Shown here: piece after piece, positions 1-8,954 of the stretch
How the letters are laid out: every line of letters starts with the position of its first letter
How positions within the stretch are numbered: the stretch's first letter is position 1
Assembly (NCBI GenBank): GCA_904396495.1
Contig: CAJFOJ010000036.1
Location: forward strand, 1 to 64,000
Direction of reading: 5' to 3'
Length of the DNA: 64,000 nt
DNA from: an uncultured Oscillospiraceae bacterium
GTDB taxonomy: Bacteria; Bacillota; Clostridia; Oscillospirales; Ruminococcaceae
The notes under the pieces: generated by a model
Databases searched by the model: none
What the model was told of the DNA's origin: nothing
What the model saw: only the letters and a program-made list of their open reading frames with translations
Program-made: the position numbers and the translations under genes

Positions 1-58
1 CCGGCCGCTCCTTCCAATGCCGTCCCCTACCGGACACGCCCTCTTCCGAAGCCTTTCT

Positions 59-87
59 ATTATATCATCACTCCTATGCCTTGTCAA
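59..87 (-). promoter_or_regulatory. Consensus sigma-A promoter reading off the left edge
   Basis: On the minus strand TTGACA (82-87) and TATAAT (59-64) are separated by exactly 17 bases, a perfect consensus. Transcription would start near base 52. The first ~50 transcribed bases (52-1) are GC-rich and hold no start codon with a ribosome-binding site before the window ends. The product is outside the window; a structured leader or stable RNA is possible but I do not recognise it. Confidence 0.75.
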
Positions 88-243
88 CTCCTTTTTTGCC
101 AAATTTTTAATTATCAGTATTTTAAATAATTTTATGTGCATTAAATTATAGTATTTTGTTTGATTTATGCTTATTTATTGACTTTACCAAGCAAAAACAT
201 TATAATATTGCTAATTTTAGGTTTAAAAAAGGAGAGAAATGAT

Positions 244-942
244 TTGGAGGAGAAGAAAAAGGCATTACAGGCAGCCTTTCCCCATACCATTCCCGTTTTG
301 ACAGGATTTTTATTTTTAGGGGCGGCCTATGGAATTTTAATGACCGAGGCAGGCTATACCTGGATTTGGACCCTGCTTACCTGCGTTTTTGTATTTGCGG
401 GATCGATGCAATTTGTATCAGTTGGTATGATTTCTTTAGGATTTCATCCCATTAGCGCTGTACTAATGACTTTGATGGTCAATGCCCGTCATCTTTTTTA
501 CGGAATTTCTATGTTACAAAAATTTAAAGATACCGGCAAACTAAAACCCTACTTGATTTTCAGTCTGTGCGATGAAACTTTTTCTCTTCTCTGCACCGCA
601 CAACCTCCAGCAGGTGTTAGTTCCAAATGGTTTATGTTTTTTATTGCTATTTTAGATCATTTATATTGGATAATTGGCGGACTGATGGGTTCTGTGCTTG
701 GTTCTTTTGTCACTTTTAATACAAAGGGAATTGATTTTGTGCTTACAGCGCTTTTTATTGTTTTGTTCATTAATCAGTGGAAAGCAACTAAAAACCATCT
801 CCCAGTTTTAATAGGAGTAGGCGCATCCCTCCTTTGCCTGATTTGTTTTGGTCCCTCTAACTTTTTGATTCCTGCGATGATCTTGATCCTAATCCTCGTT
901 ACTTTGCTGAAAAAGCCCTTGGAAAAGGAGGAATTGCTGTGA
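244..942 (+). CDS. azlC: AzlC family branched-chain amino acid exporter, large subunit
   Basis: Predicted membrane protein of 232 residues, largely hydrophobic with several transmembrane segments. It resembles AzlC, the large subunit of the AzlCD exporter of branched-chain amino acids and analogues. The phrase GAAYGILMTEAGYTW near the N-terminus and the segment MVNARHLFYG are typical of the family. I chose a TTG start at 244 because it sits 6 bases after AAAGGAGAG (229-237); the upstream ATG at 160 has no ribosome-binding site and would add 28 AT-rich, poorly conserved residues. The stop overlaps the start of azlD by 4 bases, so the two are translationally coupled. With the leu operon and ilvE in the same window, a role in leucine/isoleucine/valine homeostasis is likely. 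Confidence 0.88.
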   Translation: MEEKKKALQAAFPHTIPVLTGFLFLGAAYGILMTEAGYTWIWTLLTCVFVFAGSMQFVSVGMISLGFHPISAVLMTLMVNARHLFYGISMLQKFKDTGKLKPYLIFSLCDETFSLLCTAQPPAGVSSKWFMFFIAILDHLYWIIGGLMGSVLGSFVTFNTKGIDFVLTALFIVLFINQWKATKNHLPVLIGVGASLLCLICFGPSNFLIPAMILILILVTLLKKPLEKEELL

Positions 943-1268
943 CCGACCTTCAGTCAGCCTTATTTTTTGGCATCATTGCCCTTACAACAATACTGACCCG
1001 TGCACTGCCGTTTCTTTTATTTCCATCCCACAAGGAAACGCCTCGGTATATCACTTATCTTGGAAATGTCATTCCCTTCGCCATGATTGGTATGCTAGTT
1101 GTATATTGCCTTAGAAATGTCTCACTGCAGTCTTTTCCTTTTGGCCTTCCGGAATTGATCGCAATCGCTGTCATTACGATTCTTCACCTCTGGAAAGGAA
1201 ACACTTTGCTTAGTATTGGCGTCGGCACAGTGACTTATATGGTTTGCGTGCAATTTATATTTATATGA
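939..1268 (+). CDS. azlD: AzlD family branched-chain amino acid exporter, small subunit
   Basis: A 109-residue, very hydrophobic protein with about four transmembrane segments, the usual size for AzlD, the obligate partner of AzlC. The family's N-terminal pattern of an acidic start followed by TRALPFLLFP is visible near residues 21-30. The GTG start at 939 overlaps the azlC TGA in the sequence GTGA, and GGAGG lies just upstream inside azlC. It is the last gene of this two-gene operon, which ends at the hairpin at 1268-1300. Confidence 0.88.
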   Translation: MTDLQSALFFGIIALTTILTRALPFLLFPSHKETPRYITYLGNVIPFAMIGMLVVYCLRNVSLQSFPFGLPELIAIAVITILHLWKGNTLLSIGVGTVTYMVCVQFIFI

Positions 1269-1300
1269 GAAAAAGCTCCCGCCTGGCAGGAGCTTTTTCT
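1268..1300. terminator. Bidirectional intrinsic terminator between azlD and the flippase gene
   Basis: A 12-bp perfect stem (1268-1279 with 1289-1300) with a 9-base loop. The A-rich and T-rich flanks allow termination in both directions, matching the two convergent genes. Confidence 0.85.
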
Positions 1301-2760
1301 TATTTTTTCAGTCTTGGGACAAACTTGCCCAAAATGTTTTTGGTCAAAAACAGCATCGTTTCATCTTTAAGCAGCAGCAATGCTCCAAAGTAAACGCAAA
1401 CACAAACCGGCACAATCACAATACAATTGGCGATCATGCCGAATCCCAATTGTTTGACAAGCCAGGTAATGGGGATAAACAGCATCGACAGCAAAATGTA
1501 CTTCACATTTGTCCGGGTAAAGAACCGAAAATCAATGCTCAACCGGTTTCGGATAAACCAAAACATAATCGCCATGACGACGATTTCGGCAATGAGTGTA
1601 GTGGAAATTGCCGTCACCGGTGTGTATAGCCCCATCCAAATGAGCAAGCCGTTTAACAGCACATTTAACACACCGCCTACCAACAAAATCCGCACCAGGA
1701 ATTTTTCCTGGTTTTTGACATAGAGTACCTGGTTGGCGCAGATAGTGTAAACAGAGCTTTCCATCGTACGAATGGCAAAAATGATAAGCACGGGAATTGA
1801 GGCATCGTATTTACCTCCGCCATAAATCCACATAATTTCCGGCGCCAGGCAGGCGATCCCCATACAGGCGGGAAAAACCACCAGCATAAAACTCCTATAA
1901 CTTTTGTTCAAAAGCTCCATATACTGAGTTTGATTGTGATTGCTGTTGTAATAGGCGAGTCGCGGTACTGCCACCATGACAATCGAAGACAGTAAATTGG
2001 ATATCATGTAGGTAATATCCTGGGGCGTTTTATAAACAGTGACAGAAACTTTGTCCACCACCTGTCCCAACATCATTTTGTCCAACTGGGTATAAAGGAG
2101 ATTTACATTGGAAATGACAAGGATACTGATTAACGGAAGAATGTGCTTTTTGATTTCCAAGTCCTTAAAACTGATGGGAATCCTCTTGGTAACGTAGACA
2201 AAACTAATGAGATTGTTCAGGATATCGGTTAATACGATGATTACGCTGTATTTGACCACGTCGTCCGGCTTGTGGATAAAGGCGAAAATCCCTATGACAT
2301 AAAGCAACCGAACGATCACCGTTTTAATGGTAATAAAGCGGTAATTTTCCACCGCTTCGTTTAGCCACTCCACCATAAAGATGTTGGCAAACACCTTGAA
2401 TCCCAACACCAGATAAATCATCCGAGTCATGGATTCCACCGAAAACCACACAATACCGGTATAGGCGATAAGTACGATAACATTGGTGCAGATACCGATG
2501 GAAAACAGGCTGGAATATAGCTTTTTGGTTTTTTCTTTGTCGTCCCGAACCCCAGCCAACTCCCGGATACCATAGGTATAAATCCCAAAGACGCCAAAAA
2601 TCAGGGCAAAGTCAAGCCATGTGCTGGCGTCGTTAAAAGCACCGTACAATTCCTTGTCAAACAGCCGTTGGATATACGGCCCCACCAAAACCGGCACAAT
2701 CAACCGAAAGACTTTAAGCACAAAATTGTATATGGAGTTGGTCGCAATTGATTTAGACAT
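1300..2760 (-). CDS. Wzx-type oligosaccharide flippase (polysaccharide biosynthesis protein)
   Basis: A 486-residue integral membrane protein with roughly 12-14 hydrophobic segments. The N-terminus (NSIYNFVLKVFRLIVPVLVGPYIQR) resembles the MATE/PST-like flippases that move undecaprenyl-linked repeat units across the membrane. It is the last gene of the surface-polymer operon and overlaps the licD stop by 8 bases, so the genes are coupled. A flippase beside a Wzy-like polymerase and glycosyltransferases indicates a Wzx/Wzy-dependent polysaccharide pathway rather than only an ABC-exported teichoic acid. The substrate cannot be read from sequence. Confidence 0.85.
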   Translation of the reverse strand: MSKSIATNSIYNFVLKVFRLIVPVLVGPYIQRLFDKELYGAFNDASTWLDFALIFGVFGIYTYGIRELAGVRDDKEKTKKLYSSLFSIGICTNVIVLIAYTGIVWFSVESMTRMIYLVLGFKVFANIFMVEWLNEAVENYRFITIKTVIVRLLYVIGIFAFIHKPDDVVKYSVIIVLTDILNNLISFVYVTKRIPISFKDLEIKKHILPLISILVISNVNLLYTQLDKMMLGQVVDKVSVTVYKTPQDITYMISNLLSSIVMVAVPRLAYYNSNHNQTQYMELLNKSYRSFMLVVFPACMGIACLAPEIMWIYGGGKYDASIPVLIIFAIRTMESSVYTICANQVLYVKNQEKFLVRILLVGGVLNVLLNGLLIWMGLYTPVTAISTTLIAEIVVMAIMFWFIRNRLSIDFRFFTRTNVKYILLSMLFIPITWLVKQLGFGMIANCIVIVPVCVCVYFGALLLLKDETMLFLTKNILGKFVPRLKK

Positions 2761-3580
2761 CTTTACCCTCTTTTAAATTGGGATGATATTCGTGGTCAAA
2801 CGATAGGTAGTAAGGCTTATGGGTGGAAATTTGACGTCCCTCTGGCGGGGGAGTCATGTAGTCCCCATAGCAAACCTTTAAGGTCTCATGGGTATTTGCC
2901 GGAACCGGCAGTCGAAATCCATCGTAATCTACATATTGGGGCGTCCCCAGCCATTCCCGCTTAAAATCGTATTTATGGCTAAAAGTAAAAGAAAGGATAT
3001 CGCTGCACATCGTGTCATCCTTTTTCAGTTTAGGAAACACTTTTTTATACCACCAGTTGCGAATCTTATCATTTTTAAAAACCTGGTTGGTCACTCTGTA
3101 TAAATACCGCCCCGCATGCTCCGGAATATATTTTCTTTTGGCGTTAAAATCGAACATGGTGATGAGTTCGGTCATCCGGCGAAGAAACCCGTTTTTTACA
3201 TAGTCGTCCAGTACAAAAATATCTACAAAAATCCCATGGTGCATATTCAAAGCCTTATTTTGCACCTCCGCAAATGCAGTATTCTTTTTGCGGATCTTGG
3301 CAAATTTCATGTTATATCCTTTGTCGGTTTCTACATCCTGGAAAAAGTACCCCTCCACTGGATTTTTTAGCCAAAGTTCCCGGAATCGGTCGTAATCCCT
3401 CCGGAACATGATAATATCCGCGTCGTCGTCCCATGGGATGAAACCGTGGTGCCGCACAGCTCCCAGCTCGGAGCCGTAAAAGAGATAATATGGAATCCCA
3501 TATTTGCGGCAGAATCCATCAATGACAAGCAAAATTTCATTGACTGTCTGCTGAACCCGTTTTAGAGTCTCTTCGTCCAT
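2753..3580 (-). CDS. licD: LicD family phosphotransferase
   Basis: LicD-type nucleotidyltransferase-fold protein, about 275 residues. LicD enzymes transfer phosphocholine, or in other lineages other phosphoryl groups, from a CDP-activated donor onto surface glycans and teichoic acids. Diagnostic features are the opening helix, YGSELGAVRHHGFIPWDDDADI (roughly residues 35-56) with GS and the metal-binding D-x-D cluster, and a C-terminal YGDYMTPPP segment. I start it at ATG 3580, nine bases after GGAAGGA. A longer reading from TTG 3655 would overlap the upstream wzy-like gene by about 45 bases and has no clear ribosome-binding site. The substrate is not defined; the choline-binding-type repeats of the protein at 42061-49158 make phosphocholine a reasonable but unproven guess. 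Confidence 0.86.
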   Translation of the reverse strand: MDEETLKRVQQTVNEILLVIDGFCRKYGIPYYLFYGSELGAVRHHGFIPWDDDADIIMFRRDYDRFRELWLKNPVEGYFFQDVETDKGYNMKFAKIRKKNTAFAEVQNKALNMHHGIFVDIFVLDDYVKNGFLRRMTELITMFDFNAKRKYIPEHAGRYLYRVTNQVFKNDKIRNWWYKKVFPKLKKDDTMCSDILSFTFSHKYDFKREWLGTPQYVDYDGFRLPVPANTHETLKVCYGDYMTPPPEGRQISTHKPYYLSFDHEYHPNLKEGKDV

Positions 3581-3608
3581 TACACCATATCCTTCCAAGT
3601 CAAAATCA

Positions 3609-5117
3609 TTATTTTTTAGCGGCTTTTTTGAAGATCTTATCGTGGAAACGGGCAATCACCGGCTTAGGCCCTTTCGGAAACTCCCGGTCAATAAAGTACA
3701 TCACCGCACTCATATACATCCAGAAGATGACACCTAAATAATAGTGGCCGTAGACAATACCAGTGTCGGTCATGGTTCGCAGCAAAATGGTAGCAATAAT
3801 GCAGATACCCGCTATAGCCAATTTGTTTTGATGCTTGTTTTGATAGCTCCAGATCATGTACCGGATCACACGCACCAGCACCATCAAGCCAAAAATCACA
3901 AAAATGCCAAGGCCAACTAAACCGGATGCCGCCGCAATTTGGAAGAATAGGTTGTGAAGCCCACCCGTCACACCTGGGAGGTAGACTTCATCGCCAAAGT
4001 TTGTAAAATACCGAGCCGCGTAGCGGTAAGCATGAGTGGGTACGTTGTCGTTGCCCACTCCAAAGAGAGGGTCATTTTCAATAATATGGGCTCCCGCTTG
4101 CCACAGGTAATATCGCCCACCGTATTTAGAGCCGTAATCTTCCCGCTCCAAATCAGCCGCCGCATTGCCCGTCATATCGTCGTTCAAAGGGATGTCGGTA
4201 TTGGGCAGGCTCTGCACCAATTGCTCACTGATAGCGGAATCTTGGATAACAAGACTCGGCAGGACGCCGATCGCCAGTTCGTGAGCACCGTTCACCGCGA
4301 GGGGGAGAATAATCGCCGCCGCCACAATTTTCTTGCTCAACTTCTTTTTGTCCCCCACTGTCTTATAAAGGGGAATCCCCATCAAAACCGGCAGCAAAAT
4401 CAGATAGAAGCAAAGGGTTAAGACACTTCCGCGGGAATTGCACATAAATAGGATCATCATTTCGACGAAAGCGTTTGCTATATAAAACCACCGGAGCCGT
4501 CTGGGGAGATTGCCCTTTAAAATAATCAGGCAGACCACCGTCAGCATGATGTTTAAAACCGAAAAGAAACTCGCCGCGTTGGGATTGGTATAAAAGCCCC
4601 ATATTCTACCGCTATAGACACCGTAATAATAGATGTCCTCCCCGATGAGATAGCTAAACTTTAGGTTCAAAAAGTATGTGATAAAGCTCACAAGCTGTCC
4701 CACAAAGGATATAATCATAAAAACGTGGTTAAACCGCAACAGCTCTCTTTTTACCTGCCCTGGTTCCTTCTTCTCGTCGTAGGCATAGAGCACCATCATA
4801 TTGACCACCATGTAACATAGCATGGCCAAGTTTCGTGCGAAATTCTCTTCCCGGTTGACAATACAAGTTATCGCATAGGATATCAAAAACAGATAGAGTA
4901 TTCCCCGATACCGGTTGACCATAAACAGCCGGTCGGTAAACAAATCTTTCACTAAAATGCAAGCCGACCACAGCAAAGTGAACTTCACCAGTGGCCCCAC
5001 AATGGGATTTAAAAACGCACAGGTGCGGAGAACAACCATGACAAGCAGCACTATGCGGAATGTATTATGGTCAAAGACTACGTTCACCAGTCTGGACCAA
5101 AAGCCTTTCTTTTCCAT
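3609..5117 (-). CDS. O-antigen ligase/polymerase-like membrane protein (Wzy family)
   Basis: A 502-residue protein with about ten or more transmembrane segments and one large extracytoplasmic loop (roughly residues 280-375) before the final helices. This is the topology of Wzy polymerases and WaaL/O-antigen ligases. Within the loop and its border the words GVGNDN and HNLFFQIAAASGLVGLGIF match the PF04932-type core (a conserved histidine followed by a hydrophobic helix). It probably polymerises repeat units delivered by the flippase downstream. The gene starts one base before the stop of the upstream glycosyltransferase gene. Sequence alone does not separate polymerase from ligase. Confidence 0.8.
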   Translation of the reverse strand: MEKKGFWSRLVNVVFDHNTFRIVLLVMVVLRTCAFLNPIVGPLVKFTLLWSACILVKDLFTDRLFMVNRYRGILYLFLISYAITCIVNREENFARNLAMLCYMVVNMMVLYAYDEKKEPGQVKRELLRFNHVFMIISFVGQLVSFITYFLNLKFSYLIGEDIYYYGVYSGRIWGFYTNPNAASFFSVLNIMLTVVCLIILKGNLPRRLRWFYIANAFVEMMILFMCNSRGSVLTLCFYLILLPVLMGIPLYKTVGDKKKLSKKIVAAAIILPLAVNGAHELAIGVLPSLVIQDSAISEQLVQSLPNTDIPLNDDMTGNAAADLEREDYGSKYGGRYYLWQAGAHIIENDPLFGVGNDNVPTHAYRYAARYFTNFGDEVYLPGVTGGLHNLFFQIAAASGLVGLGIFVIFGLMVLVRVIRYMIWSYQNKHQNKLAIAGICIIATILLRTMTDTGIVYGHYYLGVIFWMYMSAVMYFIDREFPKGPKPVIARFHDKIFKKAAKK

Positions 5118-6218
5118 TTATTCTCCTCCTGTCGTATGGTTGAGATAGCGTTTTTCCATCTCTTTTACCAATTCGTCTGCATCAAAGTGACGGGCCATTA
5201 ACAGTTCCCTATGGGAAGCTCGCTCCACATCTTTTGCCTGTAACACAGTTTCTGCCACTGAATTTTTGTTATCCTCCAACGAGAAAAAGCGCACCAAGTC
5301 GGAAATTTGAACTTCCTCTGTCACTGTATCGGAAACAAAGCAACATAACCCGGAACAAACCGCCTCCACAACAGTAAGCGGGAACCCTTCAAACAGGGAG
5401 GGCAACATCATACAGTCCATAGCGTTTAAAAAATCCTGGGGATTGCGGACATTGCCGGTAAAAATCACCTGGCTTTCAATCCCCAACTCTACAGTTTCTT
5501 CTCTGAGTTGTTGTTCCAGCGGGCCGTCTCCGACAATTAACAGGCTGCTTTGCGGGTACAGCTTGAGCACCGATGCAAAAACTTCAAGAGTAAATCGGTG
5601 ATTCTTAACCGGCACGAGTCGGCCCAGTTGGCCCACCACAAACCGGTCTGACACCCCCAAATCCTTCCGCACCTTTTCCCTAACCTGGGGAACAAAATCA
5701 AATTTTTGAAGGTCAATGCCGTTGTTTACCACGGTAAACGGCGCATCACCATAAGCAAATTTTCCTGCCGCATTGGAGCAGGCAAGCCGCTCAACATCCA
5801 TTCTTTGAAGCTTCGGTTTGTTAAGCCGGTGGAGAATTTTCGGGTACAAAAACCCCTCCACCCTTGCGCTGTGGCAATGGGCGATGACAATTGGAATTCC
5901 TGCTCGTTTGGCTTCTTCAAGAGGGCAGATATTGCTGTCGGAGGAAAGGTGAATATGGCAGACGTCAAAATGTTCCTCTTTCATAATCCGCCGCAAGTCC
6001 TGCCGGTGCTTTTGCGGATGACGGCTGCGCGCCGCGATAACCTTTAGCCGTCCTCCGAGTCCTTTGATATCCTTTTCAAAATAGGGATGGGGATCATTAG
6101 AAAGAAAGGTGCAATCAAATCGATTCCGATCGAGCTTACGAAATAAATTAACCGCATAGGTGGAAAGCCCGCCATTCCCCTTTCCGATAATTCCCATCAG
6201 GATTTTTATCTTTTTCAA
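5118..6218 (-). CDS. Glycosyltransferase family 4 (GT-B)
   Basis: A 366-residue GT-B glycosyltransferase. The N-terminal domain carries the glycine-rich GKGNGGLST loop (residues 13-20). The C-terminal nucleotide-sugar domain shows GQLGRLVPVKNH (196-207), VGDGP (229-233) and the E-x7-E motif EGFPLTVVE (277-285), which identify the GT1/GT4 group. It uses an activated sugar to extend the lipid-linked repeat unit on the cytoplasmic face. The start overlaps the tagD-like stop by 4 bases. Donor and acceptor are unknown. Confidence 0.88.
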   Translation of the reverse strand: MKKIKILMGIIGKGNGGLSTYAVNLFRKLDRNRFDCTFLSNDPHPYFEKDIKGLGGRLKVIAARSRHPQKHRQDLRRIMKEEHFDVCHIHLSSDSNICPLEEAKRAGIPIVIAHCHSARVEGFLYPKILHRLNKPKLQRMDVERLACSNAAGKFAYGDAPFTVVNNGIDLQKFDFVPQVREKVRKDLGVSDRFVVGQLGRLVPVKNHRFTLEVFASVLKLYPQSSLLIVGDGPLEQQLREETVELGIESQVIFTGNVRNPQDFLNAMDCMMLPSLFEGFPLTVVEAVCSGLCCFVSDTVTEEVQISDLVRFFSLEDNKNSVAETVLQAKDVERASHRELLMARHFDADELVKEMEKRYLNHTTGGE

Positions 6219-6616
6219 TCCGCTTCCTCCTTGGAAAGGAGATCGTTTTTTATTTTAGTCGTGGATATTTCAGGCGTCCGCGGCAGGTAAATGACCTCAC
6301 AGAGGTCACTGAGGAAATCGAACTTTCCCTTCCAGTCGTCCCCCATAACAAATACATCTACCTTAAATTCCTTCACGTCCTCCCGCTTCTGCTCCCAGCA
6401 GGTCTCAGGGATGACCAAATCCACATATCGGATCGCCTCCAGAAGGGCTTTTCTCTTTTCGTAAGAAAAATAACACTCTTTGCCTTTGCCCCGGTTAAAT
6501 TCGTCAGTGGACAGAGCGACGATTAAATAATCCCCTTGCTCCTTGGCCCGTCGGAGCAGATTGATGTGCCCATAATGAAGCAAATCAAAAGTGCCATAGG
6601 TAATCACTTTTCTCAT
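6215..6616 (-). CDS. tagD: Glycerol-3-phosphate cytidylyltransferase-like protein (TagD family)
   Basis: A 133-residue cytidylyltransferase close to the size of TagD (~129). It shows the nucleotide-binding HxGH motif (HYGH, residues 14-17) and the C-terminal RTPEISTT (114-121) matching the family signature RTxGISTT. TagD makes CDP-glycerol from CTP and glycerol-3-phosphate for wall teichoic acid. The ATG at 6616 follows AAAGGA by about ten bases; the seven-residue upstream extension is not needed. The neighbour immediately upstream in the operon is a CDP-glycerol glycerophosphotransferase-like gene, the consumer of its product, which supports the substrate. Other CDP-alcohol products remain possible. 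Confidence 0.9.
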   Translation of the reverse strand: MRKVITYGTFDLLHYGHINLLRRAKEQGDYLIVALSTDEFNRGKGKECYFSYEKRKALLEAIRYVDLVIPETCWEQKREDVKEFKVDVFVMGDDWKGKFDFLSDLCEVIYLPRTPEISTTKIKNDLLSKEEAD

Positions 6617-6642
6617 CAGGATAATTTCCTTTCCCACAAGCG

Positions 6643-7794
6643 TTATAACGCAATTCCGGCGATTCTTAAAACTCGTTCACAGTCTTTGCCGCCTTCATAC
6701 TTATTTACCAGTCTATTGACCTTTTGCCGCTTTTCCTTATAATCGTCTCTTCCATTTAACAGATGGTCCACAAAGGCCAAAAACTCCTCAGGTGTATTAA
6801 TAAAATTCCCTGGCATCAATTCACGGGGATCGTCCACCACAAAGCCCCGGTTCTTTTGGTATTCCTCCATGTCATCCACGGTAAATCCGATCGGTCGATC
6901 CAGCAGCAGATAATCAAAATACACCGACGAGTAATCAGTGATGAGGGCATCGGCATGGGATAAAAGCTCATACAAGTTGCACTGTGTCGCCTGCATCCGG
7001 GAATTGGTGACAATTTTGATGTTACTAAAGCCCTTTGTATCAATGAGATTCAAATCCTGGGCTGGATGGATCTTCGCAATCATCAGGCAGTTTTGCTCTT
7101 TGAGCCGCTCATTTACCCGCTCCATATCCTTCCGATTGGAAAGGATAGGAAGGCCTGTCCCCTCAGTTGCTTTTATATCGTCCTGTCCCAAAAAATCTGA
7201 CTGGCGAAAAGTCGGCAGCCACAAAATCACCTTGTCGTATCCTTCCTCAAACCCCAATTGCTTCAACGCATCGTTTTTCACAAACAATGCATCATTTCTC
7301 GGATGACCGCAAATTTTTACCTGCTCTCTGCGGCAACCAAAGGATTTTTGGATAATGGGCGCAAAAAAGTCCGAAGCCGCCAACACATAGGTAAAGAAGT
7401 TATAGTCCCTGTCATCCAGAAAGTTTCCGATCTTTTTCAACGGAGAGCCATGGGTGGTATTAATGACCACCTGTTTAGAGGACGGCTTGATAGGATACTT
7501 TCCAAAGGAAAAAAAGAAGTATTTCGCGGTAAAAAAGTGTTTCACTCCCGCTTTTGGACTGACAAAACGCACATTGTCAAGATGAGGCCGCGACGCAAAA
7601 TCCTCCCAATCGTTAATGGCACAAATAATTTGATACTGGGAGCAATCTCTAGAAACCATGTAATCGTAGATCGCCTTAGCGTTATCCCGAAACCCCATAT
7701 TGCTGTAAAATACGACTTTATTGGGATTTTTCGGAATTAATTTATTGGCAGCGGACAAAAGCCCGCTTGCTTTCATAATCGCATCTTTATTCAT
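6643..7794 (-). CDS. CDP-glycerol glycerophosphotransferase family protein (TagB/TagF-like)
   Basis: About 383 residues, the length of single-domain TagB/TagF-type enzymes that transfer glycerol-phosphate units from CDP-glycerol. Visible family landmarks are [10 protein letters not shown], then [13 protein letters not shown] (the conserved HG-x-PLK segment), [12 protein letters not shown], and near the C-terminus [19 protein letters not shown] (the S/TDYSS motif). The gene may start at TTG 7806, overlapping the upstream stop as TTGA, or at ATG 7794, which follows GAGG by seven bases; I prefer the ATG. It probably attaches a glycerophosphate unit or chain to the polymer. Whether it primes or polymerises is not determinable. 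Confidence 0.87.
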   Translation of the reverse strand: MNKDAIMKASGLLSAANKLIPKNPNKVVFYSNMGFRDNAKAIYDYMVSRDCSQYQIICAINDWEDFASRPHLDNVRFVSPKAGVKHFFTAKYFFFSFGKYPIKPSSKQVVINTTHGSPLKKIGNFLDDRDYNFFTYVLAASDFFAPIIQKSFGCRREQVKICGHPRNDALFVKNDALKQLGFEEGYDKVILWLPTFRQSDFLGQDDIKATEGTGLPILSNRKDMERVNERLKEQNCLMIAKIHPAQDLNLIDTKGFSNIKIVTNSRMQATQCNLYELLSHADALITDYSSVYFDYLLLDRPIGFTVDDMEEYQKNRGFVVDDPRELMPGNFINTPEEFLAFVDHLLNGRDDYKEKRQKVNRLVNKYEGGKDCERVLRIAGIAL

Positions 7795-7802
7795 CAGAGG
7801 CC

Positions 7803-8624
7803 TCAATTCTTCCGGAGAAATTTTTGATAGACAAAGCTTCTCAGCCCATTGGGCATCAGGCTAACCGCCACATGCGCCATGGAGGAACTCAAGTAATCCC
7901 CATAGCTGCTAAGACCCAACTGATGGATTTTCTTTTTGACCGCCACAGCGTTTTTCAGATATTTCCATCCTCCGCGGCGTTTATACATATCCCCACCAGT
8001 GCGAAAATAAAGCAAATACTGGTCGAGATTTCTCCCTTTTGCTCCATTAACCAGCATTCTAGCCCAGAGGTAATAGTCCTCAAATCCCATGGCGTGCTGG
8101 TAACTGCCCGCGTCCAAAACTGCCTGTTTTTTGTACATGACAGTAGGATGGTTAAAGGGATTCCTCTTTTTGGCATACTCATAGATTTCCTGATGAGTGA
8201 GTGGAACAGCCTTTTTAGAAATGACGTTTGTCACATCCCCGTCGAATTCCAACTCATGACAGCCGCAGATGCTGAGGTCTGGGTCGTCTCGGAAGGCTTT
8301 CAGCTGCTCTGCAAAGCGATTGGATACCGCAATATCGTCAGTATCCATCCGGGCTACCAACGGATAATCGCACTGGGCAAGCCCAATGTTGAGCGCTTTC
8401 CCCAATCCCACATTCTCTTTCAGCGGCACTGACTTGATAAGCGGCGTTTTCTCTTTATATTCTGCGATTACGCGGCTTAAATCCTCTGTCAAAGGGCCGT
8501 CCTCTACCAACACTATTTGGGCGGGCAAAACGGTTTGATTGAGCATGCTGTCCAAACTCTGCCGCAGGTATTCCGGATTCTCTTTAATATAAACCGACAT
8601 CAAGACCGAAAAATCCATCCTCAT
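7803..8624 (-). CDS. Glycosyltransferase family 2 (GT-A), first gene of the surface-polymer operon
   Basis: A 273-residue GT2 enzyme. The opening [20 protein letters not shown], the VEDGPL loop (the family's D-x-G/D region), [10 protein letters not shown] and ARMDTDDI (the DxD-type metal site) are all classic for GT-A family 2 transferases such as those of EpsE/WbbD-like rhamnosyl or galactosyl type. It is the first gene after the promoter at 8695-8723, so it heads a seven-gene transcript reaching 1300. A second in-frame ATG two codons in is an equally possible start. The sugar is unknown. Confidence 0.9.
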   Translation of the reverse strand: MRMDFSVLMSVYIKENPEYLRQSLDSMLNQTVLPAQIVLVEDGPLTEDLSRVIAEYKEKTPLIKSVPLKENVGLGKALNIGLAQCDYPLVARMDTDDIAVSNRFAEQLKAFRDDPDLSICGCHELEFDGDVTNVISKKAVPLTHQEIYEYAKKRNPFNHPTVMYKKQAVLDAGSYQHAMGFEDYYLWARMLVNGAKGRNLDQYLLYFRTGGDMYKRRGGWKYLKNAVAVKKKIHQLGLSSYGDYLSSSMAHVAVSLMPNGLRSFVYQKFLRKN

Positions 8625-8694
8625 TCCAAGCTTTCTATCTGTTTTTGGTTATTTTGGCAAAACAAATGCTTATGAAAAGACATATGTATTCTAT

Positions 8695-8723
8695 ATTATA
8701 GCAAAAACTTTCTCCATAATCAA
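8695..8723 (-). promoter_or_regulatory. Promoter of the surface-polymer operon
   Basis: On the minus strand TTGATT (8718-8723), 17 bases, then TATAAT (8695-8700) preceded by TGC, an extended -10. It lies about 65 bases upstream of the GT2 start. The rest of the gap 8724-8922 is AT-rich and I see no gene in it; a 69-codon open frame across it has no family resemblance. Confidence 0.75.
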
Positions 8724-8922
8724 CCAGAAGAAAAATTTCTCCCTTTTGCTTTAAGTGTTGGCGATGTAAAACAACAACGTATCCAAAAAATAATAAAATG
8801 ACGAAGTGCCTTATTTTGTTAGCTATCATTCCCCATTGGTCCACTTGAAAGCTATCATTTTAGCCAGGTCATCTAATTTATCTATAAAGCAAAACTCCAG
8901 CACGTCTGTTACATTAACATAA

Positions 8923-8954
8923 AAAAATGCGCCGGATAAAACCGGCGCATTTTT
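8923..8954 (-). terminator. Terminator of the P-type ATPase gene
   Basis: A 13-bp stem (8923-8935 with 8942-8954) with GCGCCGG core and a flanking T/A tract. It abuts the stop codon of the ATPase gene. Confidence 0.85.

Noticed and set aside
160-243. N-terminal extension of AzlC from ATG 160
   Set aside because: No ribosome-binding site; the TTG at 244 has a strong one and gives the family length.
3954-4421. Antisense frame of 155 codons opposite the Wzy-like gene, and similar long antisense frames opposite clpB, leuC, leuB and atp genes
   Set aside because: They mirror strongly supported genes, lack ribosome-binding sites and show no domain pattern.
8635-8844. 69-codon minus-strand frame upstream of the GT2 gene
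   Set aside because: It spans the operon promoter, has no ribosome-binding site and no family resemblance.
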